From a virus: a DNA stretch of 55,792 nucleotides. Both the position numbers and the translations under genes were made by a program. The DNA lies in IMG/VR virus record IMGVR_UViG_3300048592_000081, positions 1 through 55,792 of that record; one strand, 5' to 3'. Shown here in pieces: positions 25,935-34,034 of the stretch; position 1 is the first letter of the stretch, and each line of letters starts with the position of its first letter. Below the pieces are notes generated by a model. That model did not search any database. It was given only the letters and a program-made list of their open reading frames with translations, and was not told the origin of the DNA.

Positions 25935-28900
25935 TCAGGCGAGCGCTTTCCCGAATTGGGCGAAATCGTAGGAGGATTTTAGCGAGTTCGCAAACGGCAC
26001 CTCTTTTTCAGGCTCTCGAACGAAGTCGTTCTTGTCCCACTCTGCAGCCCAGCCGGGCGGGTCTGCCCAATTCAGGTTCTCGACTCGCAGCAGTTCGGAC
26101 ACGCACAAGCCGATGCAGTAGTAGGACAAGTCCCATGCCTCGTTCCGCAGCCCAGCGGTGTTCTGCCAACCCTTGTCGGTGCGGGTCTCGGCGCAAAGCT
26201 CGGCGAACCATGAATCACTCATCCAGTCGGGGAAGCGGTACATCCCCTTACCCGGTTCAAGACAGTCGAGCCGACCATCGAGGTCGTCCTTGATCAAGTT
26301 CGAGTTGAGCATCAGCAACGGAATGTCGCCTCGCGCGCCCGACTTCATGTCCTTGCGCTGACTGTCAGGGTAGGTGATGCGGGTACGAGGATGGTTCGGC
26401 AGCGTGTCACCCTTCAGGAGAATGAAGCGACGATGCTTGTTGTCCTCTCGCAACTTGCGGTAGTACGAATAAGCCATTGAAGTCACGCCGGATCGACCGC
26501 CCGAGTCGCAACCGACGAATCGGATGCTCATGAGACGCCCCGACCCGTCGTCGAGTTCATATTCCTTCTCGATGACGTGTTCGGTGATCTCGTCCCAATC
26601 CTCAAGGTAGGTGTTCGGCTTCACCCACAGATGCTCACCGTCGTCATCGGTGCGCTTTGATTTCCGAATGTCGTAGCGATCCACAAGCACCATGTCAAAC
26701 TTGATGCCAGGAAGAATGCCGAAGACCTGTACGACGAACATATTCTTCTGAACGTCGATGACCGCCACGAGGAAGCGAACACCTTCCGGCACCTTGCGTT
26801 CGGCGAACTTCTCGGCTCGCGCCTTGAGCACTTCCGGCAATCGCGTGTCGTTCGCAGACTTCGGGTAGTAGGGCTCACCGAGGTCGTTGTTGTAGAACTT
26901 CTTTAACGCCTCTTCCGAGCCCGTGCGTTGGTACTCGTCGTTTGCGTTCAGGTAGTTCTCAACGAGGGCTCGCCACGACACGAACGCGGCGGCGACACCA
27001 CGAAGCCAAAAGGAAGCGATGCTCGTGCGAGGGGACGGCCCGAAGATCCGTCCATCCTTGTCGACCCCCTGGGTGTCCTTGACCCAAATGCCGAACATCT
27101 GCATGTCCTCCCGGTAGTCCGGGTGGATCTTCTCGCCGCAATGCGGGCAGACCATGCGAACCGTAGACGCCTTGTCCATGTTCGTCCCGGCAAGGTCGTT
27201 GTCCCATGTCAGGTGTGTGAACTTGCCCTCGAAGTATTGATCGCAGAACGGACAAGGCCAGAACCATCGGCGACGATCGCCGCGGTTGTAGAGCTTCAGG
27301 ATGCCTTCGCACGGAGGCGCCTCGTGTGGTGTCTGCGGAATCCACTTCGGGTTTGACACCTCGCGCGATGGCGACGACTCCGCGACCGTCATGGCGTATG
27401 AACCGAACGTCGTCGTTCGTTTCGACGCAAGGTCGAACGGCTCGCCGTCACCGTCGATGTCATCGGGCATGCGGTCGCGGTCGGTCAACACGATCCGGCC
27501 GATTGGTTTGCCTGCCAGTTGGCTCGGCGTCGGCCAGGAAAGTGTCAGCAGCATGCCCGACGTGTACTGTTTGTCGAATCGGTTGTCAGCGTCGGCAGTC
27601 GGCAGCAGCATCTCGCCCACTTCGGGCGTGTGGCGATGCAGTCGGTCAATACGACGGATGCCGAAGTCGCGCGCATCGAGCATCGTCGGACAAACCACCA
27701 TCATGTCCATCGGATCAACCTTGACCGAATAGAGAATGCCATTGATGATGAGCGAATCCGTGTTGTGGGTCGGGACCATCTGCCGTCCTGCCAAGAATAG
27801 ATGGCTCGGGGCGTCGACTTGAATGCAGCGAACCGGAACCGAATCGACAGGAGTTACGTTGACTATGCGGCGACGCCCTGTGTGTGTAGGTCGCTTTTTG
27901 ACTGTTCTGCTGCGCAACTTCAACATTTGCCGTTCAAGATTGAACGGTCTTTGCTCAGACGTAGGAGTCCAAGCGATCTTCCAGCTTTTCTGTCCTTGCT
28001 TCTTCTCACCTTTGTACGTGTAGGTTGGAACGCTCTCACGAACATGCGCCTTGATACCAAGGCCATTGCATAGTTGCAAATAACCGTCGCGCAAGCAGTC
28101 TTCGCTAGTTGAAAACTCAACAGTAATATTGTTTGCCACGCAACCATCGGTGTCATTCAACCCTCGAAGCAACTCCCATCTTTGTTCAATTGATGCGCGC
28201 TGATAAATCTGAGGAATGCGTTTGCTAACCGGCCATTCGGCGGTACTGAGAAGACCAATGCAATTTAAAGTTTTCCTAAACGTGTGAGTCAGTCTATTAG
28301 ATGGGTTCGGATCGATCGTCACCGTGTATGACGCCTGAGTCACGTCATGTTTTGATTCAACGACATAGCCTGCCGACTCAATTTTTTTCGTAATCGACGG
28401 CATATCCTCATCTCGTAGCGTGAGATAGTTTCCGTACGAATGTCCATCGCCGAGCCAAATGCCAAGCATGTACGGATCAATCGGAAGATCTATCTTCGGT
28501 AAGTCAAGAGCTTTTGCGTTTTTTATCGCGTATCTGTTCCTAATCTTGCGGTACTTGAAAGTCTTGGCAATTTCATCCGTGGTTAGAACACGAGCGCATT
28601 CACGAACGTCGTCGTCGCATAGCCATCGGTGTTCAGCATCGGCGACGATTGATGTCGCGTCGTCAAACACAACTCGATAGCACTGATGGTTGTGCATGAC
28701 CTCAGTTGCGAGTGTCACGCGAGTCGGCTTACCTTCGTCACTAAAAATGACATCCCCGACACGAAGATCTCCCATAGTCGTCCACCCTGACGGCGTAGCT
28801 ATCCGCGTTCTGATGTCGAGTGCTTTGGCCGACTGAGCTGGGCCGACGAAGATCATCCCCGTGTAGCGCCTTGAAATGAACGTGTCCATCGGCTCGACCA

Positions 28901-29087
28901 TGTACGGGACGGTCGAGTTCTTCCACTTGCCGACATAAGCGCCGGGCTGATTGATGTAGCGGTACTTCTCCGCAGCCTGAGAAACGCTGACGTTCTCAGG
29001 AGGCGTAAGCATCTGAGCGAGATCACGAATGATCTCGCCGACCGACTTATAGGTCTTCTTCGCTTTCGGTTTCCTGATGTTCGCCAT
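25935..29087 (-). CDS. Terminase large subunit (gpA family) containing an intein
   Basis: 1050 aa: 88 N-terminal extein residues, a 354-residue intein (89-442), then the remaining extein; the spliced protein would be 696 aa. Joined exteins read GPAQSAK-TDSLIIN, a gpA-type Walker A motif split by the intein between Lys and Thr. Further family marks are VLTDRDRMPDDIDGDGEPFD (Walker B region), two zinc-binding pairs (CPFC and CPHC), and VAVIDVQKNMFVVQVFG plus RFVGCDSGGRSGV of the nuclease domain. The enzyme cuts and translocates concatemeric DNA into proheads. It overlaps the small subunit gene by 41 bases. Without splicing the ATPase should be dead. Confidence 0.93.
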   Translation of the reverse strand: MANIRKPKAKKTYKSVGEIIRDLAQMLTPPENVSVSQAAEKYRYINQPGAYVGKWKNSTVPYMVEPMDTFISRRYTGMIFVGPAQSAKALDIRTRIATPSGWTTMGDLRVGDVIFSDEGKPTRVTLATEVMHNHQCYRVVFDDATSIVADAEHRWLCDDDVRECARVLTTDEIAKTFKYRKIRNRYAIKNAKALDLPKIDLPIDPYMLGIWLGDGHSYGNYLTLRDEDMPSITKKIESAGYVVESKHDVTQASYTVTIDPNPSNRLTHTFRKTLNCIGLLSTAEWPVSKRIPQIYQRASIEQRWELLRGLNDTDGCVANNITVEFSTSEDCLRDGYLQLCNGLGIKAHVRESVPTYTYKGEKKQGQKSWKIAWTPTSEQRPFNLERQMLKLRSRTVKKRPTHTGRRRIVNVTPVDSVPVRCIQVDAPSHLFLAGRQMVPTHNTDSLIINGILYSVKVDPMDMMVVCPTMLDARDFGIRRIDRLHRHTPEVGEMLLPTADADNRFDKQYTSGMLLTLSWPTPSQLAGKPIGRIVLTDRDRMPDDIDGDGEPFDLASKRTTTFGSYAMTVAESSPSREVSNPKWIPQTPHEAPPCEGILKLYNRGDRRRWFWPCPFCDQYFEGKFTHLTWDNDLAGTNMDKASTVRMVCPHCGEKIHPDYREDMQMFGIWVKDTQGVDKDGRIFGPSPRTSIASFWLRGVAAAFVSWRALVENYLNANDEYQRTGSEEALKKFYNNDLGEPYYPKSANDTRLPEVLKARAEKFAERKVPEGVRFLVAVIDVQKNMFVVQVFGILPGIKFDMVLVDRYDIRKSKRTDDDGEHLWVKPNTYLEDWDEITEHVIEKEYELDDGSGRLMSIRFVGCDSGGRSGVTSMAYSYYRKLREDNKHRRFILLKGDTLPNHPRTRITYPDSQRKDMKSGARGDIPLLMLNSNLIKDDLDGRLDCLEPGKGMYRFPDWMSDSWFAELCAETRTDKGWQNTAGLRNEAWDLSYYCIGLCVSELLRVENLNWADPPGWAAEWDKNDFVREPEKEVPFANSLKSSYDFAQFGKALA
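27762..28823 (-). mobile_element. Class 3 intein with LAGLIDADG homing endonuclease domain
   Basis: 354 residues in frame in the terminase. Residue 1 is Ala (ALDIRTRIATPSGW), not Cys or Ser. Block B contains AEHRW (His65, Trp67), block F contains VRCIQVD (Cys333), and the end is VPTHN followed by Thr (Thr352, His353, Asn354). Trp in block B, Cys in block F and Thr before the penultimate His form the WCT triplet that defines class 3 inteins, in which the block F Cys is the first nucleophile. Two LAGLIDADG motifs are present (GIWLGDG at 121-127 and RGLNDTDG at 220-227). The DNA is visibly AT-richer than the flanking gene, which fits recent acquisition. Confidence 0.9.
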
Positions 29088-29676
29088 ACCTGTTCTCGGG
29101 AGTCTTGAAGCGTTCCTCGATTCTCTTCACGGTTTCCTCAAGCATCCCGTGCGTGAGCCCCTTGATGATGCTGCGCTGTCGCTCGGTCAGTTCGGCATTC
29201 CGCTCGACACCATCGAGCATCAGCAGTGTCGACATCTTGATGATCTTGAAGACCTCGCTGACTTCCTCGATCACCTTCTCCGTTCGCCAAAGGATGCCGG
29301 CCTTTTCCTCGAAGTCCTGACGGCTTCGTTGCCCTGCCCAAAACTCCTTCGTCAAGTCCTTCGGCAAGTCCTTGTACGACATCTTCAGGATAGCCTGCTC
29401 AATGTCCTGGAACGGCTTGACGATGAATGGCGCTACGTCGGCAATGTGGTAGATGTCAGAACCGTTTCGCCTGCCTGACGGCTTGATGTTGTTCTCGAAT
29501 ATCTTCTTGCGGATCGTCCGGTAGTCGCTGCGGAAGATCACTTCAAGTTGAGCAATGTTGCAGCCTTGGAAGATCATCTCCCGGCTGGCATCGTCGACCG
29601 ACGCGCTACCTCGACCGACGTCGACCTTCTTAATCTCGGCCGAAGCGGTCACGACCGTCCCGCTGGCTCTAGCCAT
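29047..29676 (-). CDS. Terminase small subunit (DUF1441/Nu1-like)
   Basis: 209 aa from the second ATG (29676), which has AAGGA at better spacing than ATG 29682. The N-terminal part has a winged-helix-like unit (IAQLEVIFRSDYRTIRKKIFENNI then GSDIYHIADVAPFIV); the C-terminal part is a long helix with SEVFKIIKMSTLLMLDGVERNAELTERQ, as in DUF1441 small terminases. It would recognise the packaging site and load the large subunit, whose gene it overlaps. It ends ESEEDL. Confidence 0.7.
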   Translation of the reverse strand: MARASGTVVTASAEIKKVDVGRGSASVDDASREMIFQGCNIAQLEVIFRSDYRTIRKKIFENNIKPSGRRNGSDIYHIADVAPFIVKPFQDIEQAILKMSYKDLPKDLTKEFWAGQRSRQDFEEKAGILWRTEKVIEEVSEVFKIIKMSTLLMLDGVERNAELTERQRSIIKGLTHGMLEETVKRIEERFKTPENRYGEHQETESEEDL

Positions 29677-29878
29677 ACGCATGTTCCTTGATCAGCCTGT
29701 CGAGTGCGGGACGCGAGAGAAGCAGCAACGCTTCGATGTGGCGTGCGTGGTATCGCTGCAATGTCCTGCGTCCACTGCGGTACTGTGCGTAGGTCGGATA
29801 GGCGACACCGATCAGCCGGGCAGCATAGGTCGGACCTAGCCCGGTCGTCTTCTCGAAGTGAAGCAAAGCCTTGTTCAT
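29669..29878 (-). CDS. Small HTH-like protein at head of late operon
   Basis: 69 aa from ATG 29878; the frame is open further upstream but passes through the terminator hairpin. The sequence FEKTTGLGPTYAARLIGVAYPTYAQYRSGRRTLQRY resembles a short helix-turn-helix of the XRE/YdaS type, followed by a helical tail. It overlaps the small terminase gene by a few bases. It may regulate or assist packaging gene expression; this is inference from position. Confidence 0.55.
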   Translation of the reverse strand: MNKALLHFEKTTGLGPTYAARLIGVAYPTYAQYRSGRRTLQRYHARHIEALLLLSRPALDRLIKEHAYG

Positions 29879-29900
29879 CGCACAGCGCATGTGTGCAATG

Positions 29901-29930
29901 AATATATCACGGAGAAAAAAACGTCCGCAA
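29901..29930 (-). promoter_or_regulatory. Candidate sigma70-type promoter for the packaging/structural operon
   Basis: On the minus strand TTGCGG (29930-29925) and TATATT (29906-29901) are 18 bases apart, about 25 bases upstream of ATG 29878. The -35 box lies inside the terminator stem of the preceding replication operon. The match is seen by eye only. Confidence 0.4.
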
Positions 29931-29970
29931 CGCGATACCGGGAGACCTTCGGATCTACGTTTGCGGACGT
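29915..29970 (-). terminator. Terminator-like long hairpin between replication and structural operons
   Basis: ACGTCCGCAA (29970-29961 read on the minus strand) pairs perfectly with TTGCGGACGT (29930-29921), and a run of six to seven T follows (to 29915). The 30-base loop is longer than usual. Just upstream on the same transcript, 29970-29989 contains another perfect 8-bp hairpin (TGCGCCCA/TGGGCGCA). Confidence 0.55.
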
Positions 29971-30027
29971 GCGCCCAACGGTGGGCGCAAAGCCCCAACT
30001 CGCCGGGCTACTCTATCACGGTGAAAT

Positions 30028-31500
30028 TCAGGAATGACGATCCTTATTCCTCAACTTCCGAATCATGCGCTTGAGGATGGAGAACAGTTTCTCCTGCGCG
30101 TCCCCCTTGTTCTTCAGGCACTCATAGACATCCTCGTCGCGCGTGCCTTCCGCAACAAGCATCTCGACAATGACCGGGTTCTTCTGACCCTGCCGGTCAA
30201 GACGGCCGATGGTCTGAAGGTAATACTCAAGCGAGTAGATCAGGTCGAAGAACACGAGGATGTGCCCGCCGTGCTGCAGGTTGAGGCCGTGCCCTGCGCT
30301 CTGCGGATGGATCAGCAGCATCGGGATCTTCCCCTTGTTCCAATCCTTGATGCACTTCCCCTCCTTGTCCATGAGGGTTGCCTTCGGGAATGCCTTCCGC
30401 AGTCGTGCCAATGAGGATTGGAAGTAGTACGCGACAAGCAGCGTCTCCCCTTGTGTCTGCGCTTCCTCGTGCATCTCCTTGAGCGTGTCGATCTTGTGCT
30501 CATGCAGATGGTGGACTCGCTTGACCTTCTTCAGATCCTCGGTCTCGTAGTCCCCGACAAGCAGCGTCTCATAGACCGACCCTGACGCCATCTGCAGCAG
30601 CATGGATGACAGCATCGCGGCCGTCTTTGCCTCGATCTCCGTGCCATCGGTCAGCGTGATGATGAAGTCATGTTCGAGCTTGCGGATGAGATCGAGTTGG
30701 TGCTGCGACAACTTCACCTTGCGCTGTACGACAGTAGGCTCTGTGCGAGGCAGATAGTCCTTCGCTTTCATCACGAGCGTAATGTCGGCAATCTTTTCCA
30801 AGATCACGTCCTCGGCGCCAGGGCGCAACTTGTACTTCATTGAATACTTGTTGTAGCTGAAGTAGGCATCCCTGTACCAAGTGATGTTCTTGCCAAGACG
30901 ATGCCCGAGGTCAAGCAGATAGACCTGTGCCCATAGGTGCTCGTAGGTCTCGGCTGCAGGTGTCGCCGTCAACAAGTGCATTCGCGTGATCAGCCCATCG
31001 GTACGACGGACCTTGGCGAGAGCCTTGAATCGGGCTGTCTTATGGTCCTTTAGGGCTGAACTTTCATCAACTATGACCGTCCGGTACGGCCACTTCTCTT
31101 TCCAGAAATACACAAGCCATTCGACTTGCTCTCGGTTGATGACATGGATCGTTGCCGGATCGCGGGCGCAGTCTTCCTTGGTGCGACGCCCGTCAGCCCG
31201 GATCAACGTGTAGTTCATCCATGCTGTGTGCTGCCATGCCGCGATCTCGGTCGGCCAAGTGTCGGTAGCCACGCGCAGCGGCGCGATGACAAGTACCTTC
31301 TCGGTTGCGAACTCCTGCAGTAGATCGGAAATGACGGTGAGCGCCGAGACCGTCTTGCCCAAGCCCATGTCGATGCAGACAAGCGAGAACGGGTGTGCCA
31401 GCATGAACGGCACAGCGATGTCACGCTGATAGCCGTGCATCGCATCGCGGTCGCGCTCGACATGAGCAAACTTGGCGCGGATGCGGTCGTCAAAGGTCAT
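30028..31500 (-). CDS. SNF2-like DEAD/DEAH-box helicase
   Basis: 490 aa, ATG 31500. Superfamily 2 motifs appear in order: Q-like GYQRDI, I (CIDMGLGKT), Ia (VLVIAPLRV), II (IVDESSALK), III (LLTATP), V (AGHGLNLQHGG), VI (QTIGRLDRQGQ). This is the compact SNF2-like helicase often found with phage primase, DUF2800 and DUF2815 genes. It probably remodels or unwinds DNA during replication or recombination. Its ATG lies inside the end of the SLOG gene. It closes the minus-strand replication operon before a terminator. Confidence 0.85.
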   Translation of the reverse strand: MTFDDRIRAKFAHVERDRDAMHGYQRDIAVPFMLAHPFSLVCIDMGLGKTVSALTVISDLLQEFATEKVLVIAPLRVATDTWPTEIAAWQHTAWMNYTLIRADGRRTKEDCARDPATIHVINREQVEWLVYFWKEKWPYRTVIVDESSALKDHKTARFKALAKVRRTDGLITRMHLLTATPAAETYEHLWAQVYLLDLGHRLGKNITWYRDAYFSYNKYSMKYKLRPGAEDVILEKIADITLVMKAKDYLPRTEPTVVQRKVKLSQHQLDLIRKLEHDFIITLTDGTEIEAKTAAMLSSMLLQMASGSVYETLLVGDYETEDLKKVKRVHHLHEHKIDTLKEMHEEAQTQGETLLVAYYFQSSLARLRKAFPKATLMDKEGKCIKDWNKGKIPMLLIHPQSAGHGLNLQHGGHILVFFDLIYSLEYYLQTIGRLDRQGQKNPVIVEMLVAEGTRDEDVYECLKNKGDAQEKLFSILKRMIRKLRNKDRHS

Positions 31501-31858
31501 CGTGAATCACGACGTAAGTGAAGACGGGCTTGTTCAACGCACACATTTGGTCGATCATGTCCTTAGTCCCTCGGCTCTTGCCGTCCCATACAGCAACTAG
31601 AGCATCCGCGAGGTTCGCCATCTGAGCATTGCGTTTGAATCCTGCTGTGCGATCCAAGGCACCGTCCTTGTCTTTCCATGCGGCATAGAAACGCTCTACG
31701 GGCAGTCCGCACGATCGAGCGTATTGCAAGGCCAGTGTGTCGACACCACGGGCCATGCCGCTGAAGATCACAGTCGGTTTGAAACCGCTGCTCTTGACGG
31801 CACGCTCGACGGCAGTGATATCGGTAATGGTACGACTGCCAGCAATGACGACTTTCAT
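31490..31858 (-). CDS. SLOG-domain protein (DUF2493-like)
   Basis: 122 aa, ATG 31858. The N-terminus MKVVIAGSRTITD and the motif SGMARGVDTLALQYARSCGLPVERF are diagnostic of the YspA/cpYpsA-related SLOG family, a Rossmann-like nucleotide- or ligand-binding domain; DGKSRGTKDMIDQMCALNKPVF follows. The biochemical role in phages is not established. The stop region GATGACCTTTGA contains the ATG of the helicase gene, which makes the C-terminus HDDL. Confidence 0.8.
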   Translation of the reverse strand: MKVVIAGSRTITDITAVERAVKSSGFKPTVIFSGMARGVDTLALQYARSCGLPVERFYAAWKDKDGALDRTAGFKRNAQMANLADALVAVWDGKSRGTKDMIDQMCALNKPVFTYVVIHDDL

Positions 31859-32070
31859 TTGGGTTTGTCTGAATAGGAAGGATCAAAATAGCCGTATGCC
31901 CAATAGGCGACAGTAGTCCCGCAATCGTCACATCGATATTCAATTTCCATTGCCGGGCCATCGCCGTTTGGCAAGACTTCTAGGTGACTACGACAGATGT
32001 CTTTGAACGTCTCGCACCGGCACTTGAAGCAGCGCTTCGGAGAACCGTCTTCGTAGTAGTTGTCGCTCAT
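31855..32070 (-). CDS. Small zinc-ribbon-like protein
   Basis: 71 aa, overlapping both neighbours by four bases. Cysteines are arranged as CFKCRCETFKDIC and, later, CDDCG, consistent with a zinc-binding ribbon. Aromatic acidic C-terminus (YWAYGYFDPSYSDKPK). Function unknown; it may be an adaptor in the replication operon. Confidence 0.6.
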   Translation of the reverse strand: MSDNYYEDGSPKRCFKCRCETFKDICRSHLEVLPNGDGPAMEIEYRCDDCGTTVAYWAYGYFDPSYSDKPK

Positions 32071-32351
32071 TTCAAGATCGCCCTCGCCTGATCCAGATCA
32101 TCCACGCAGTAGACCTCGCACGCCTGCGCTCGCAAGAGTCGCGCCACGTAAGCCTGCTGTGCTCGCGCGTCCTCGTCCTTCCGCTTGACCTCGATCCAGA
32201 CATGCCTGCCGTCCCGCACGGCGTAGACGTCGGGCATGCCGCGACGCGACGGGCTCGTGATCTTGACGGCGAACCACCCTCGGATGTGCGCGAAGTCGAT
32301 GATGTCCGACTGAATGTCGGATTCGAGTTCTTTCGGTGGCTCGAATCTCAT
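32067..32351 (-). CDS. VRR-NUC domain nuclease
   Basis: 94 aa from ATG 32351, overlapping the polymerase stop (ATGA). The sequence has the VRR-NUC core: a first acidic residue in ELESDIQSDIIDFAHIRGWFAVKI, GMPDVYAV (catalytic Asp), and HVWIEVKRKD (Glu-x-Lys). Stand-alone VRR-NUC proteins in phages are thought to be structure-specific nucleases, acting on recombination or replication intermediates. The end DLDQARAILK lacks the acidic-Leu tail seen on some other proteins. Confidence 0.8.
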   Translation of the reverse strand: MRFEPPKELESDIQSDIIDFAHIRGWFAVKITSPSRRGMPDVYAVRDGRHVWIEVKRKDEDARAQQAYVARLLRAQACEVYCVDDLDQARAILK

Positions 32352-33394
32352 CTCATTTCCTTCTTGCACTTGCCGCACATGGCACGTCCCTCGGGTTGTT
32401 CGTCCGTTTCGATCCAGGAGTCACGGATGGACTCACGGCCCTTGCCGCACAGCGCAATGTCACGTTTGACGTCGACAACGTGGTAGGTCTTCTGATCGGG
32501 CAAGCGGGCGATGATCCGGCCGCTTCGGCCGCGAAGTCGCGGGTCGTCCGTCTTGGCGCCAACGTCCTGCAGGATGGCGTATGCCTCGCGGATGTAATGG
32601 TCGTAGTCAATGTCGTGCGGCACGTAGGGCAACAGTTCCATCATTGTCTTCGCTCCGATGGTCTGCGGGACACTGTTGCCGTTCTTCTTGTACTTGAAGC
32701 CGCCTCGGACGTCCTTGCTGTAGTACCAGCGCAGAGCTTTGCCGATCTCTATTCCATCCTGATCAACGGCACCGCCAGTGACACGACGAACGGTCAGGAA
32801 CTTGCGAGGGTCGGCACACCACTCGATCGTTTCCTCGATCGGCGTGCCGTGCTTCAGGTACTCGACGACAGCCTCGGTGCAGATGTCCATGTCGGGGTTC
32901 TTCTTGAGCCCCGCTGCTCCGGGTAGACCACGGCCGGATGCCGTGAAAGCGCCTTTCGTCTTGACCTTGCCGTCCTTGTCGATTGCCACGTAGCTGTTCA
33001 CGTCGCGGCTATGAAGCGAACGGTACTCGGTCTCTTCGAGGCTGAAGCCCGTGCGCCGCTCCCATTCCAAGCACGCCTGATTGAACTCATCGCGGCAATC
33101 CCGAGGAACCTTGGTGACAAAGCCGTCTGTGTTGGCACTGACGACATTGATCATTCGTTCTTCGAGTTCTTCGATCAACATGAGGATCGACAACTGCCCG
33201 GTCAGCGTTGTCTGGATCATCAGGTTCGGGCTGTAGAGCGCCGAGAATGGCGAGCCGAATTTACCGAATGAGCCGTTCAACGTCAGTTTAAGAGACTCCG
33301 CAGTGTTCTTAGCCTCCATTTGTTCGGCCTCAAGTTGAGCGAGTTCAACTTCTAGACGAGCAATCTCAGAGCGCAATGAATTTGCGTCGCGCAT
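32348..33394 (-). CDS. Family-B-like DNA polymerase, C-terminal (palm/thumb) fragment
   Basis: 348 aa, ATG 33394. It carries polymerase motif B (LKLTLNGSFGKFGSP) and motif C (VVSANTDGFV), then RDVNSYVAIDKDGKVKTKG and a thumb-like end with Cys pairs (MCGKCKKE). The DTD of usual motif C is NTD here. Motif A is in the separate N-terminal gene. A strong AGGAGG lies six bases upstream of the ATG, inside the HNH gene, and an in-frame TAG lies just before it, so this fragment is made as a separate chain. The two parts probably assemble into one active polymerase. Confidence 0.85.
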   Translation of the reverse strand: MRDANSLRSEIARLEVELAQLEAEQMEAKNTAESLKLTLNGSFGKFGSPFSALYSPNLMIQTTLTGQLSILMLIEELEERMINVVSANTDGFVTKVPRDCRDEFNQACLEWERRTGFSLEETEYRSLHSRDVNSYVAIDKDGKVKTKGAFTASGRGLPGAAGLKKNPDMDICTEAVVEYLKHGTPIEETIEWCADPRKFLTVRRVTGGAVDQDGIEIGKALRWYYSKDVRGGFKYKKNGNSVPQTIGAKTMMELLPYVPHDIDYDHYIREAYAILQDVGAKTDDPRLRGRSGRIIARLPDQKTYHVVDVKRDIALCGKGRESIRDSWIETDEQPEGRAMCGKCKKEMR

Positions 33395-34034
33395 CTCGTG
33401 CCTCCTCTAACGTCTGAAAGTAGCCTAAGTATTCACGGACACCATCTCTTGTTGCTCTGACAACAAAACCACCGTCTTTATGGGGAGTAATACCTCGCTC
33501 GCCAGTTGAAGACGAACACCAGACCGTTTCATTCGAGATCGCAGTTACCGCATCATCCCGATTCGCAAAGAACTTGCGCTCAAAATTATTACGAGCTTTG
33601 AACGCAAGTTCAGCAGAATCAAATCTTCCAATTCGATAACGCACATGCTCAAAGTCCATGCGAGCCTCAAATCTCCCCTTTATTTGAACAACTCCGGTGA
33701 ATCCACTTGTATTGTTCTTAAACTTCCTGCGGTTCAAACATTGTGTGGTTCTCGTCGCCCACTTGCAATTGGCAGGCGAATATCCCTTGTCATTGTCCAT
33801 GCGCTCAATAGTGAAATTTTCACTTGGGCGAGCACCCATGTCTTGCACAAATTTCTCAAAGTGTTTCCAGCGCGGTGCAACCTTAATTCCACGGCCACCG
33901 TAGTTCTCATAGCCGGGGAAGTTCGGATTTGTGCATCGCTGCCACATGCCCGACCAACAGTAGTACAAGGGGTGGTCTCTAGGCGCATAGCCCTCAATCG
34001 GCACGTTGCGCGGGTGGTAAGTTCGGTTTGGCAT
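33366..34034 (-). CDS. HNH homing endonuclease with AP2-like domains, inserted in DNA polymerase
   Basis: 222 aa from ATG 34034, with AAGGA six bases upstream; an in-frame TTG lies at 34040. The HNH part contains YCWSGMWQRCTNPNFPGYENYGGRGI, FTIERMDNDKGYSPANCKWAT and QCLNRRKF. AP2-like DNA-binding parts follow (NNTSGFTGVVQIKGRFEARM and later GERGITPHKDGGFVVRATRDG). Such genes copy themselves into cognate sites. The gene overlaps the polymerase N-terminal gene by 41 bases and the C-terminal gene by 29. It is AT-richer than its neighbours, as expected for a recent arrival. Confidence 0.9.
   Translation of the reverse strand: MPNRTYHPRNVPIEGYAPRDHPLYYCWSGMWQRCTNPNFPGYENYGGRGIKVAPRWKHFEKFVQDMGARPSENFTIERMDNDKGYSPANCKWATRTTQCLNRRKFKNNTSGFTGVVQIKGRFEARMDFEHVRYRIGRFDSAELAFKARNNFERKFFANRDDAVTAISNETVWCSSSTGERGITPHKDGGFVVRATRDGVREYLGYFQTLEEARDARRKFIAL

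Noticed and set aside
33366-34034. Group I intron carrying the HNH gene.
   Set aside because: The HNH frame overlaps both polymerase fragments, and the second fragment has its own ribosome binding site and a preceding in-frame stop; I saw no intron core, though RNA evidence would be decisive.
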